This document shows positions 15,758-24,331 of a stretch of DNA of 64,000 bases, one piece after another. The stretch's first letter is position 1. Each line of letters starts with the position of its first letter. A program made the translations under genes and the position numbers. The notes beneath the pieces are model-generated. The model ran no database searches and had not been told where the DNA came from. It saw only the letters and a program-made list of their open reading frames with translations. This DNA comes from Clostridiales bacterium (GTDB taxonomy: Bacteria > Bacillota > Clostridia > Christensenellales > Pumilibacteraceae). The stretch lies in assembly GCA_014799665.1 (NCBI GenBank), contig JAAVHP010000012.1, positions 372,001 through 436,000 of the forward strand. The letters run 5' to 3'.

Positions 15758-16009
15758 ATGGATTACATTTTTTCATTTTCTTCGAGAAATAGCGCGATGC
15801 GCTTCGCCGACGCGCTGTCCGCCTCGGGCGGCAAATACAAGCTCGTCAACTCGCCGATACAGAACGGCTCGGGCTGCGGACTTGCGGTAAAATGCAACGA
15901 CTACAACCTTTGCAGTAACATACTTAATTACGGTCACTATATGGGACTTCGCGCCGTCTATTCATTCGACGGCAGGGAATATAAATCCATGTATAACGCA
16001 GGGAATTGA
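15758..16009 (+). CDS. DUF3343 protein (putative Se/S carrier)
   Basis: The 83-residue protein matches DUF3343, a small alpha/beta protein: FSFSSRNSAMRFADAL at the N-terminus, a conserved GCGLAVKC cysteine pair near residue 50, and a second cysteine at NLCSNIL. Members accompany cysteine desulfurase-like enzymes and are proposed to carry sulfur or selenium. An AAGAGGAAA site precedes ATG 15758. The divergent desulfurase gene supports a shared role; direct evidence for the chemistry is lacking. Confidence 0.8.
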   Translation: MDYIFSFSSRNSAMRFADALSASGGKYKLVNSPIQNGSGCGLAVKCNDYNLCSNILNYGHYMGLRAVYSFDGREYKSMYNAGN

Positions 16010-16063
16010 AGAATAGAATTTTGAGTTGTCTTTATTTAAAAGAATAAAAGTAAGTTTTCTTTG

Positions 16064-16091
16064 CTTACTTTCTTTCGAAAAAGAAAGTAAG
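16064..16091. repeat. Perfect stem-loop, pyrimidine/purine type
   Basis: CTTACTTTCTTT pairs perfectly with AAAGAAAGTAAG over 12 bp with loop CGAA. It lies between DUF3343 and the nth promoter. It resembles the stem-loop at 40126-40149, so it may be one copy of an interspersed palindrome as well as a terminator. Confidence 0.6.
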
Positions 16092-16094
16092 TTG

Positions 16095-16123
16095 TTTACT
16101 TTTTTGTTGCAATGTGATATAAT
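16095..16123 (+). promoter_or_regulatory. Possible nth promoter
   Basis: TTTACT (16095-16100), a 17-base spacer and TATAAT (16118-16123). The -10 box is consensus and the -35 box matches at four of six positions. Confidence 0.5.
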
Positions 16124-16160
16124 TATTGAGTATAACTATCCGCTAAGGAAATACTGTATC

Positions 16161-16778
16161 GTGGAACTGCTCGAAAAACTCGAAAATGAATATCCCGACG
16201 CGACCTGTGCGCTCGACTATGGCAATGAGTTCGAACTGCTCATTGCGGTAATACTCAGCGCGCAGTGCACGGACAAGCGCGTCAATATCGTTACGAAAGA
16301 GCTGTTCCGCGACTACAATACGCCCGAATCCATAGCCGATATGGATATAGCCCTTCTCGAAAGCTATATCAAAAGCTGCGGGCTGTACAAAAACAAGGCG
16401 GCGAATATCAAGGCGTGTTGCCGTATGCTCGTCGATAAATTCGATTCGCGCGTGCCCGACACAATGGACGAGCTGTTATCGCTCGCGGGCGTGGGGCGAA
16501 AGACCGCTAACGTAATGCTGTCCGTCGCGTTCAATAAGCCCGCTATCGCGGTCGATACGCACGTATTCAGAGTGGCGCACCGATTGGGGCTTTCGAACGG
16601 TAAAACGCCCGACGACGTGGAAAAAGACCTATGCGCGGTGTTCGAGCCGAAAGACTATCGTTCGGTCCATTTCTTGCTTATACGCCACGGCAGAGACTGC
16701 TGTCACGCGCGTATGCCCGATTGCGAAAACTGCGCGGTAAGCGGGCTGTGCGCCGAGTACGCGGGAAGAAAAGAGTAG
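16161..16778 (+). CDS. nth: Endonuclease III
   Basis: The 205-residue base-excision repair enzyme removes oxidised pyrimidines and nicks the strand. The helix-hairpin-helix LAGVGRKTANVML carries the catalytic Lys, VDTHVFRV carries the catalytic Asp, and the C-terminal iron-sulfur motif has spacing C-x6-C-x2-C-x5-C. GTG 16161 is chosen with TAAGGA at about 16144-16149; the longer frame from 16026 would run back through the promoter and a stem-loop. obg follows after 7 bases. Confidence 0.94.
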   Translation: MELLEKLENEYPDATCALDYGNEFELLIAVILSAQCTDKRVNIVTKELFRDYNTPESIADMDIALLESYIKSCGLYKNKAANIKACCRMLVDKFDSRVPDTMDELLSLAGVGRKTANVMLSVAFNKPAIAVDTHVFRVAHRLGLSNGKTPDDVEKDLCAVFEPKDYRSVHFLLIRHGRDCCHARMPDCENCAVSGLCAEYAGRKE

Positions 16779-16785
16779 GTTACAT

Positions 16786-18036
16786 ATGTTTATAGATAAA
16801 GCAAAAATTTATATAAAAGCGGGCGACGGCGGCGACGGTTGCACGTCCTTCTATACAGAGAAGTACGTTCCCAACGGCGGACCCGACGGCGGCGACGGCG
16901 GCGACGGCGGTAATGTGATCGTCCGCGTCAATCCCAACGCGACTTCCTTATCGGAGTTCAGGTTCGGCAAGCACTACCGCGCCGAAAACGGCTCTAACGG
17001 TTCGGGCAAGAACCGCCACGGCAAAACGGGCGCGGATCTTGTGTTGTCTGTGCCGCGCGGTACGGTCGTCCGCGACGCCGAAACGAATAATATAATCGCA
17101 GATATGTATTACGCCGACGACTGCGTGACCGTTCTGAAAGGCGGGATAGGCGGCAAGGGCAACGCACGGTTCAAATCGTCGCGCCGCCAAGCCCCGGGCT
17201 TCTCGCAGAAGGGCGAGCCTACAAAAGAGCGCGCCGTAATTCTCGAACTCAAAACGATAGCCGACGTCGGCTTGGTTGGGCTACCCAATGCCGGAAAGTC
17301 CACGCTGCTGTCGGTGCTTACACGCGCCAATCCCAAGATAGCGAACTATCCGTTCACGACCCTTTCTCCCAATCTCGGCGTGTGCTACTCGGACGATAAC
17401 TCGTTCACCGTCGCGGACATTCCCGGGCTTATCGAGGGCGCGGCGGAGGGCGCGGGGCTCGGTCACAGGTTTTTGCGGCACATAGACCGCACGCGGCTTA
17501 TCGTTCACGTTGTTGATATAGCGACGGACGGCGACGCGATAAACGATTACAACACGGTCAACAACGAACTTTATAAATACAATCCCGAGCTGATCGACGT
17601 TCCGCAAATAATCGCCCTTAACAAAACCGATTGCGCCGATCCCAAAAAGATAGACGAGTTCAAGCAACAAATAAAAGGCGAGATATTCGCCATAAGCGGC
17701 GTTACGCACAGCGGGCTAGAACCGCTCAAACGCGCGATAGGCAATAAGCTCATGACGCTTCCGCCGCCCACGCCCATCGAGTTCGAACCGTTCGTATACG
17801 ACGAGGAAGACCCCGAGGCGTTCGAGCTCACGCGAGCGGACGACGGTGCATATGTTCTGTCGGGCGCGCTTATCGAAAAGCTCGCGCGTACCGTCGTTTT
17901 GGACGACCGCGACAGTTTCAGGTATTTCCAGCGTAGGCTCGATATGAGCGGCGTTACGAAAGCGCTCAAAAAAGCCGGTATTAAAGACGGCGATCTAGTA
18001 AGAATTCTCGACACGGAGTTCACCTATGAAGAATAA
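16786..18036 (+). CDS. obg: Obg/CgtA GTPase
   Basis: This essential GTPase of 416 residues works in 50S ribosome assembly and stress signalling. The N-terminal Obg domain is glycine-rich (GDGGDGCTSF, GGPDGGDGGDGGNV). The G domain follows with G1 GLPNAGKSTLL, G3 DIPGLIEGA and G4 NKTD. A C-terminal OCT domain ends in LDTEFTYEE. Its stop overlaps the next gene, the NadD-YqeK-RsfS fusion, by 11 bases. The obg-nadD-yqeK-rsfS order is common in Bacillota. Confidence 0.97.
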   Translation: MFIDKAKIYIKAGDGGDGCTSFYTEKYVPNGGPDGGDGGDGGNVIVRVNPNATSLSEFRFGKHYRAENGSNGSGKNRHGKTGADLVLSVPRGTVVRDAETNNIIADMYYADDCVTVLKGGIGGKGNARFKSSRRQAPGFSQKGEPTKERAVILELKTIADVGLVGLPNAGKSTLLSVLTRANPKIANYPFTTLSPNLGVCYSDDNSFTVADIPGLIEGAAEGAGLGHRFLRHIDRTRLIVHVVDIATDGDAINDYNTVNNELYKYNPELIDVPQIIALNKTDCADPKKIDEFKQQIKGEIFAISGVTHSGLEPLKRAIGNKLMTLPPPTPIEFEPFVYDEEDPEAFELTRADDGAYVLSGALIEKLARTVVLDDRDSFRYFQRRLDMSGVTKALKKAGIKDGDLVRILDTEFTYEE

Positions 18037-19600
18037 CGTACAAAAACTTGCAATATTCGGCGGCAGCTTCGATCCGCCGCACTTCGGGCATATCGATATA
18101 GTCAAAAACCTCGAAAAGCTTTTCGACGGCGTTATCGTCATGCCCGCGTATACCTCGCCGTTTAAGGCGGAAAGCGACGACGCGGCACTTAGATATAAGC
18201 TGTGCAAAACGGTGTTCTCTTCTGATAAGACCGAGGTCAGCCGCTACGAGATAGCCAAAAAAGGCGTCAGTTACAGCGTCGATACCGCGGCGTATTTTAA
18301 AAAGAAGACAGCCGCCGACCTGTATTGGGTCATCGGCAGCGAGGAGCTTACGCGGCTCACGGAGTGGCGCGATATAGACAGGCTAAAAACGCTCGTCACG
18401 TTTTTCGTCGTTCCGCGCCCTGGCTTCGATATAGTTCCCGATATCGTAAAGGCGCTCAAAAAGCGCAAGATCAAGCTTAAAATTGCCAAGTTCGAAGGAC
18501 TCGATATAAGCTCGACGCGTATTAAAATCGATACGGCGTTCGGCAAAACGAACAGCTTCGTGCCGAGCGTTGTTTCGGCGTTCGCCAAAAAACACAAGCT
18601 GTTCGATCCGTACGTAAAGTACGTTAAAAAGCTTTACGAGTACGGCTTAAAGGATAGTAGGATAGAGCACACCTACGGAGTTGCCGTTTGCGGCGCGGAG
18701 CTTGCCAAGCTGTACGGCGCGAATGTTCACGATACGGTCGTTGCGTGTATCCTGCACGATATAGCCAAGTCCCTCGATTGCAGCTCGTATGCCGATAAGG
18801 TCGACTTCAAGCTTTTCCCCGAGCCCACCCGTCATTCGCCGGTCGGCGCGTTTATAGCCAAGCGCGCGCTGGGTGTTACCGACGAGATAGCGCACGCAAT
18901 ATACGCGCACACAACGGGCAGCGCCGATATGTCGCTTCTGGACGAAATCGTTTATCTTGCCGACAAGACCGAGGCGGGGCGCAACTACAAAGAGGTGTAT
19001 TACTTCCGCTATCTTTGCAAGTTCAATAAAGACTACGCCATGTGCCGTATTCTTACCGAGGTAACGGCGTACTTCAAAAATAAAGACGCGTCGGCGCGCG
19101 ACAGCGAGCTCACCGTCGCCGCGATAGAAAAATACAAGCAGTTGAGTGATGGCGTAGAACCGCCCGAAATGCCCAGGCGCGTATTCGACGACGATGCGGT
19201 AGCAGAAGAAAAGCCCGCCGAAAAACCCGTAAAGAAGTTCGTAAGCACGGGCGACGAGATAAAGGACATTGCATACGCTTCGGCGCAAGAGCTCGATCTG
19301 CACAAGGGTAAGAATATCAAGATAATCGATCTTAACGGAAAAACGATAGTCGCCGATTATTTCGTTATTGCTTCGGTAACCTCGACCACCGCCGTCAAGG
19401 CGCTCATGAACTACGTAGAGGACAGGCTGACCAAACAGTTCGGCATAGATCCCAATAAGCGCGACATAAACAGCGAGTGGATAGCGCTCGACTACGGCAG
19501 CGTAATAATTCATATATTCACAGAGAAAATGCGCGAGTTCTACAATATCGAGCGGCTGTGGGCGGACGGGCATAATATCGTCCTTTACGGCAACGATTAA
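18026..19600 (+). CDS. NadD-YqeK-RsfS triple fusion
   Basis: One uninterrupted 524-codon frame joins three proteins that are normally separate neighbours. Residues 1-195 are nicotinate mononucleotide adenylyltransferase (GGSFDPPHFGH at 12-22; DISSTRI at about 158), which makes NaAD in NAD synthesis. Residues 196-375 are a YqeK-type HD hydrolase (RIEHTYG at about 212; ILHDIAK at about 241), a family that splits Ap4A symmetrically. A Pro/Glu/Lys linker follows, then RsfS (about 406-524: VADYFVIASVTSTTAVKALM, EWIALDYG, FYNIERLW), which binds uL14 and blocks subunit joining. All key residues are kept. It overlaps obg by 11 bases. Confidence 0.93.
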   Translation: MKNNVQKLAIFGGSFDPPHFGHIDIVKNLEKLFDGVIVMPAYTSPFKAESDDAALRYKLCKTVFSSDKTEVSRYEIAKKGVSYSVDTAAYFKKKTAADLYWVIGSEELTRLTEWRDIDRLKTLVTFFVVPRPGFDIVPDIVKALKKRKIKLKIAKFEGLDISSTRIKIDTAFGKTNSFVPSVVSAFAKKHKLFDPYVKYVKKLYEYGLKDSRIEHTYGVAVCGAELAKLYGANVHDTVVACILHDIAKSLDCSSYADKVDFKLFPEPTRHSPVGAFIAKRALGVTDEIAHAIYAHTTGSADMSLLDEIVYLADKTEAGRNYKEVYYFRYLCKFNKDYAMCRILTEVTAYFKNKDASARDSELTVAAIEKYKQLSDGVEPPEMPRRVFDDDAVAEEKPAEKPVKKFVSTGDEIKDIAYASAQELDLHKGKNIKIIDLNGKTIVADYFVIASVTSTTAVKALMNYVEDRLTKQFGIDPNKRDINSEWIALDYGSVIIHIFTEKMREFYNIERLWADGHNIVLYGND

Positions 19601-19617
19601 TTTAGGGGGCGGTCAAT

Positions 19618-20508
19618 TTGGATTTCGAAGCCGATATTATAAAAGCCTTACAGCATATGCAAAACGGCTTTTCAGACTTCATGTGGCAGGCGATAACGCA
19701 GCTTGGCACGGAGCTGATATTCCTTGCCGTTGCCGTCGTGCTGTATTGGGTATTGGACAAGCGCTATGCGTACAGGTTTTTCAACGTGTACATTCTAGGC
19801 GTTGCTGTGACTAACTTCCTTAAACTTGGTTTTAAGCGGACAAGACCGTTTAACGCGTACCCCGATAAAGTACACAGTATAGGCGATCCCGAAACTACGT
19901 ACTCGTTCCCGTCGGGACATACAGAAAGCATTTCGTCCATATCGACCTTGCTCACGATCAAGTACGGGAAAAAGCAGATCGCAGTGCCGATAGTATGCGC
20001 GGCGGCGACGCTTCTTGTCATGATCTCGCGTATGTACTTAGGTCAGCATTATTTGTCAGACGTTTTCGCGGGTCTTACAGTAGGTGTGTTTTGCGCGATA
20101 GCATTCAACGCGCTATTATCGCTGTTCGGCGATAAAGAAGAATGGTTCGTAATACCTAACGTAGTTATTTCCGTGATCATTTTGAGCGTGCTCGGCGGAC
20201 TTAATATGCTGTCGACCGCGAGCGGCGGCGATATATTAAAGGGCCTTGGCGCGTTCCTCGCGTTCGGCATAGGGTATTTCGTAGAAAAGCGCTACGTTAA
20301 GTACGATATAGCCGAGTACCGCAAGGTTTGGTGGAAGGTCGCGTTAAGGCTTGTTATCGGCTTGGGCGTAGCGGTTGGAATACAGTACGGCTTTAAGCTG
20401 TTCTTGCCTAAGAGCATCCCCATGCTGTATTGCTTTTTCAGATATTTTATAATGGCGGCGTGGGCGTCGGTTGTCGCACCCGCATTGTTCAAGGCGATAA
20501 AAATTTAA
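19618..20508 (+). CDS. PAP2-family membrane phosphatase
   Basis: The 296-residue integral membrane protein has the three PAP2 phosphatase motifs: KLGFKRTRPF, FPSGHTES and SRMYLGQHYLSD, in the order and spacing of lipid phosphatases. Six or more membrane helices are predicted, with an extra C-terminal membrane part of about 100 residues. Likely substrates are undecaprenyl pyrophosphate or phosphatidylglycerol phosphate, but the specificity cannot be read. It starts with TTG 19618 behind a strong AGGGGGCGG site, 17 bases after the fusion gene. Confidence 0.85.
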   Translation: MDFEADIIKALQHMQNGFSDFMWQAITQLGTELIFLAVAVVLYWVLDKRYAYRFFNVYILGVAVTNFLKLGFKRTRPFNAYPDKVHSIGDPETTYSFPSGHTESISSISTLLTIKYGKKQIAVPIVCAAATLLVMISRMYLGQHYLSDVFAGLTVGVFCAIAFNALLSLFGDKEEWFVIPNVVISVIILSVLGGLNMLSTASGGDILKGLGAFLAFGIGYFVEKRYVKYDIAEYRKVWWKVALRLVIGLGVAVGIQYGFKLFLPKSIPMLYCFFRYFIMAAWASVVAPALFKAIKI

Positions 20509-20520
20509 TCGGTAGATCGT

Positions 20521-20961
20521 ATGTCACAAACGTACAAAAAGAAAATAGCTTCGCCGCGGCGTATGCTTGCGCTCGGGAAAAAGCTCGGGAAAAGGCTTAG
20601 TGGCGGCGACGTGATATTGCTTACTGGCGAGCTCGGCGCTGGCAAGACCGTGCTGTGTAAGGGTATAGCGAAGGGCTTGGGCGTAAAAGCGCCCGTGGTC
20701 AGTCCCACGTTCACAATAATGAACGAGTATTTCGGCAGGGTCAAGTTTTGCCACTTCGACGCCTACCGCTTGGAGGACGCCGAGGAAGCCGTCGGCGCGG
20801 GGCTTACCGACTTTATAGGCAACGACGAATGTCTGTGCGCCGTCGAGTGGTGGGAGAATATCGAAAGCCTTTTCGACGGGCTGAACGTAGTACATATTAC
20901 TATCGAAAAGACTGCGGGCGATAAGCGCGAAGTCACAATAGAATACAACGGAAGCAATTGA
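20521..20961 (+). CDS. tsaE: tRNA t6A biosynthesis ATPase TsaE
   Basis: This 146-residue P-loop ATPase supports the TsaB-TsaD complex that makes threonylcarbamoyladenosine on tRNA. Walker A is GELGAGKTVL, and the family segments SPTFTIMNEY, FCHFDAYRL and VEWWENI are present. tsaB starts 1 base after its stop, and tsaE-tsaB-rimI is the classical order. tsaD is not in the window. Confidence 0.95.
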   Translation: MSQTYKKKIASPRRMLALGKKLGKRLSGGDVILLTGELGAGKTVLCKGIAKGLGVKAPVVSPTFTIMNEYFGRVKFCHFDAYRLEDAEEAVGAGLTDFIGNDECLCAVEWWENIESLFDGLNVVHITIEKTAGDKREVTIEYNGSN

Positions 20962-20962
20962 T

Positions 20963-21589
20963 ATGGAGAAAAACTGCTTATTTATAAATACCGCTGAGGG
21001 AACGCGCGTTCTGCTCAGAGCGAACGACGAGTACTATTTCGACGTCAACCTTAGAAACTCGGGGTCTGAAACGCTCATGCCTATGATCGACGAGCTATTA
21101 AAGAAAGCGAATATTTCCATAAGGAATATAGACGTTTTCGGCGCGTGCATAGGTCCCGGCTCGTTTACAGGCTTGCGCATAGGTCTTACCACTATAAAAG
21201 CGTTCTGTTATAGCCTGGGTAAGCCCTGCTTCGGTGTAAACAATCTACTTCTTAATTCATATAACAATATAAACGGGAAAGTAATTTCTGTTGCCGACGC
21301 GGGCAATAACGTTTGCTATATCGCGCTGTACGAGAACGGCGTGGAAGTGGAACCCGCGCGGTGCGTTACGATCGACGAGGCGTCGTCCATAATAAAAAAG
21401 CGCCGCGATTACGCCCTGTCGACCGACGTCAGGCTCGGTTGTGTATTCCCCAATCCGTCGGTGGGAATATCCGCGCGCGAAATGAGAAAAGCGATGGAAA
21501 CGCATATCGACCTAGCTAAGCCCGAACGCGAGCTCACGCCGCTCTATATAAGAAAGGCTCAGCCTGAGCGCGGGGCGGGCGATCTGTGA
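20963..21589 (+). CDS. tsaB: tRNA t6A biosynthesis protein TsaB
   Basis: The 208-residue ASKHA-fold partner of TsaD. The defining motif GPGSFTGLRIGLTTIKAF is at about residues 66-83. The N-terminal strand LFINTAEGTRVLL replaces the usual ALDTS pattern, and the C-terminus ends in the family's LTPLYIRKAQ. It serves as scaffold in the t6A complex and has no active site of its own. rimI overlaps its last 4 bases. Confidence 0.94.
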   Translation: MEKNCLFINTAEGTRVLLRANDEYYFDVNLRNSGSETLMPMIDELLKKANISIRNIDVFGACIGPGSFTGLRIGLTTIKAFCYSLGKPCFGVNNLLLNSYNNINGKVISVADAGNNVCYIALYENGVEVEPARCVTIDEASSIIKKRRDYALSTDVRLGCVFPNPSVGISAREMRKAMETHIDLAKPERELTPLYIRKAQPERGAGDL

Positions 21590-22020
21590 TAACCGTTCGC
21601 AAAGCCGAAAAAGCCGACGGTGAGCGCATAGCCGAGCTCGAAAACGCATATATCGACTGCCCGTGGTCGAAAGATCAAATCGTAAGTGAGATAGAAAGCG
21701 AAAACGCGTGCTTTCTCGTGGCTGACGACGGCGGCGAGGTAATAGGGTATCTGTCTGGTGAGATAACGGTAGACGAGTGCGAAATATCCAATATCGCCGT
21801 CGCCGAGTGGTTCAGGCGGCGGGGCGTAGGCACTAGGCTTTTCGAAAAATTTATAGAGTGTGTTCGCGAGCGGAAAGTAACCACGGTCTTCTTGCTTGTT
21901 CGCGACGACAATACGCCCGCAATCGGACTCTATAAAGCTATGGGGTTCGAGGAAGTGGGCAGGCGAAGGAAATACTACGTTAAAGATAAAGACGCGCTGA
22001 TAATGCGACTTAATTTTTAA
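21586..22020 (+). CDS. rimI: Ribosomal protein alanine N-acetyltransferase RimI
   Basis: The 144-residue GNAT enzyme acetylates the N-terminus of ribosomal protein bS18 in model organisms. Motifs: ISNIAVAEWFRRRGVGTRLF (acetyl-CoA loop), VRDDNTPAIGLYKAMGFEEV and a C-terminal DALIMRL. The start is GTG 21586, overlapping the tsaB stop (GTGA). The position after tsaB supports RimI over other GNAT enzymes. Confidence 0.92.
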   Translation: MITVRKAEKADGERIAELENAYIDCPWSKDQIVSEIESENACFLVADDGGEVIGYLSGEITVDECEISNIAVAEWFRRRGVGTRLFEKFIECVRERKVTTVFLLVRDDNTPAIGLYKAMGFEEVGRRRKYYVKDKDALIMRLNF

Positions 22021-22029
22021 CGGTGGTAT

Positions 22030-22737
22030 ATGCGTATAACCGTAAACGGCGTAGATTGCGAATACGAAGCGTTCAATGCAGGCGATGCGCGCGACACGGT
22101 CGTGTTCCTGCACGGCTGGGGCGGTGATATAAATTCGTTTCGCGGGAGCTATAACGCAGCTTGCGAGTGGGGTGTAAACTGTTTGAACGTTGCTATTCCG
22201 CCTGTCGTTCCCGAAAGCTTCGGCGTGTACGACTACGCCGCGCTGATTACGAGTTTACTTGAAAAGCTTGGTATACGTAACCCGATAATCGTAGGGCACA
22301 GCTTCGGCGGGCGGCTTGCGATAATACTCGCGGCGCAGGGCCGGTGCAAGCGGGTGATGCTTGTCGACAGCGCGGGAGTAAAGCCGAGGTTCAGTTTAAA
22401 AAAGCGAATACGCATTGCGCGGTACAAGCGCGCCAAAAAACGCGGGAAAACCCTTGACGGATACGGCTCAATCGATTATAATAATCTTGACGAAAGTATG
22501 CGGCGCGTGTTCGTGCGTATAGTGAACACGCATCTCGATAGGCTTCTTAAAAACATTACTTGTCGCACGTTTATTTTTTGGGGCAAAGACGACCGCGACA
22601 CTCCGCCGTACATGGCGAAAAGACTGCATAAAAAAATAAAGAACAGCGAGCTTTACTTCGCGGACGGCGGACATTATTCGTACGTAGACGCGCAGATCAA
22701 GTTTAACGCGTATCTCAAATCTTTTGTGACGGAATGA
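22030..22737 (+). CDS. Alpha/beta hydrolase
   Basis: The 235-residue protein has the fold's oxyanion motif FLHGWGGD, nucleophile elbow GHSFGG (Ser), a likely acid Asp in WGKDDRDTP and His in DGGHYSY near the C-terminus. The substrate is unknown. A basic stretch (KKRIRIARYKRAKKRGK) in the cap suggests a charged or membrane-surface ligand. Its stop overlaps the Mur ligase start (ATGA), so the two are translated together. This pairing suggests a role in cell wall chemistry, which is inference. Confidence 0.85.
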   Translation: MRITVNGVDCEYEAFNAGDARDTVVFLHGWGGDINSFRGSYNAACEWGVNCLNVAIPPVVPESFGVYDYAALITSLLEKLGIRNPIIVGHSFGGRLAIILAAQGRCKRVMLVDSAGVKPRFSLKKRIRIARYKRAKKRGKTLDGYGSIDYNNLDESMRRVFVRIVNTHLDRLLKNITCRTFIFWGKDDRDTPPYMAKRLHKKIKNSELYFADGGHYSYVDAQIKFNAYLKSFVTE

Positions 22738-24314
22738 TTATGGAACTTTACATTGCTTACAGTTTAATAGCCGTAGCGGCGGCGTTGACGGGGTTCACCG
22801 CTCTGCCTATGCTGAAAATCTTGCAGCTTTCGGGCTACAAGGCGAAGGGCGTAGTCGCATGGTGGAAGGATACTTCGTTCGACGTGCTTATTCGCTATGC
22901 GTCGCTTATGCTGTTCGGCTTTATCGCAATGATAATTTTCGTCGCGTGCTTCCATACCTTCGAGTACGTGAGATACTGCGCCGTAGCGTTCTATATACTG
23001 CTTGCCGTAACGTTTATAGTAGCGGAAGCAAAGAGCGGAAGCAACAACGTTAAGTTCACGGGAAGGATCGCGCGTATGCTCGCGGTCGACTGCGTGATAA
23101 TGCTCGGGCTCGGCGCGCTCGTGGCGTGGGCGACGTACTTTTCGCCGTATTGCCAAACGCTTGCCGCCGCGCTCGCCGTATTTTCGCCGTTCGTGGCTAT
23201 CATTTCCAACTATATAATGCTGCCGTTTGAAAAGCTCAATAACAGAAAATATGTAAAGCGGGCGAAAGCCAAGCTTGCGGATAAGAAGCCTGTCGTTATC
23301 GGCATTACGGGTAGCTTCGGCAAAACAACGGCTAAGAATATGCTTAACGCTATGCTTTTGACGACGCATACCGTGCTAGCAACCCCCGCAAGCTACAATA
23401 CACCTATGGGCGTGTGTAAAACGATCAATAATGACCTTGGCGACGAAAACTATTTCATTGCCGAGCTCGGCGCGCGGTATAAGGGCGATATTAAAGAGCT
23501 TTGTGATATAGTAAGCCCCAAGTACGGTATAATAACCGCGATCGGCGATATGCACTTGCAAACGTTAGGCTCGCGCGAGAACGTGGCTAATGTTAAGTTT
23601 GAGCTCGGTAAAGCGTTGCCCGAGGACGGCTTGCTCGTTTTAAACGGATATAACAATGACTGTGCCGTGCTGTACGATCGTGAAGTATCGTGCCGAAAGA
23701 TAAAGACGGGCGAAAGTGAAATCTCGTTCGATAAGCTTGTTATCGACGGGAACGGCACGAGCTTCGAGCTTATCATCGGCAATGAAAGATTCAATGTAAA
23801 CTGCAAGCTTCTCGGCGCGCATATCCCCGAACTCGTTTGCGCGTGTGCGGCGGTTGCCGTGGAATGCGGCGTTAGCGGCGAGAACATAGCTAAGGCGGTA
23901 AACGGTATGCCGCAGGTAAAGCATCGGCTCGAACTTGTTCCGTCGGTAGACCCCGCGGTTACGGTAATCGACGACGGGTACAATTCCAACCCCGTCGGCG
24001 CAAGGAACGCACTTAACGTTATCAAGAGAATGGCGGGCAATAAGATAATCATAACGCCAGGCTTTGTAGAGCTTGGACCGATCGAAAAACAATGCAATAC
24101 CGAGCTCGGCGCGGATATTGCGGGTGTTTGCGATTATGCGTTCCTCGTCGGTTCGCGGTCTAAGGAAATCAAAAAGGGCGCGCTCAATGCGGGCATGAAC
24201 GAGGATAATATAAAAGTGTTCGACAGCCGCGACAGTGCTGTTGCCGCTTTAAAAGACATAACGGGCGAAAAGGTCGTACTGTTCGAGAATGACTTGCCCG
24301 ATAATATCAAATAA
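22734..24314 (+). CDS. Membrane-anchored MurF-like Mur ligase
   Basis: The 526-residue protein has an N-terminal membrane domain of about 165 residues with five helices, then a Mur ligase with P-loop GITGSFGKTTAKNML at about residue 189, ASYNTPMGV, and the C-terminal domain with VIDDGYNSNPVGARNALNVI. The soluble part matches MurF, which adds D-Ala-D-Ala to UDP-MurNAc-tripeptide, but canonical MurF lacks a membrane domain. The substrate may be a membrane-linked peptidoglycan precursor. ATG 22734 overlaps the hydrolase stop; ATG 22740 is an alternative. Confidence 0.85.
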   Translation: MIMELYIAYSLIAVAAALTGFTALPMLKILQLSGYKAKGVVAWWKDTSFDVLIRYASLMLFGFIAMIIFVACFHTFEYVRYCAVAFYILLAVTFIVAEAKSGSNNVKFTGRIARMLAVDCVIMLGLGALVAWATYFSPYCQTLAAALAVFSPFVAIISNYIMLPFEKLNNRKYVKRAKAKLADKKPVVIGITGSFGKTTAKNMLNAMLLTTHTVLATPASYNTPMGVCKTINNDLGDENYFIAELGARYKGDIKELCDIVSPKYGIITAIGDMHLQTLGSRENVANVKFELGKALPEDGLLVLNGYNNDCAVLYDREVSCRKIKTGESEISFDKLVIDGNGTSFELIIGNERFNVNCKLLGAHIPELVCACAAVAVECGVSGENIAKAVNGMPQVKHRLELVPSVDPAVTVIDDGYNSNPVGARNALNVIKRMAGNKIIITPGFVELGPIEKQCNTELGADIAGVCDYAFLVGSRSKEIKKGALNAGMNEDNIKVFDSRDSAVAALKDITGEKVVLFENDLPDNIK

Positions 24315-24331
24315 ACTTAGGTCAATAACTT

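Noticed and set aside
16026..16160. N-terminal extension of endonuclease III
   Set aside because: It would translate a perfect stem-loop and the promoter; family homology begins at GTG 16161.
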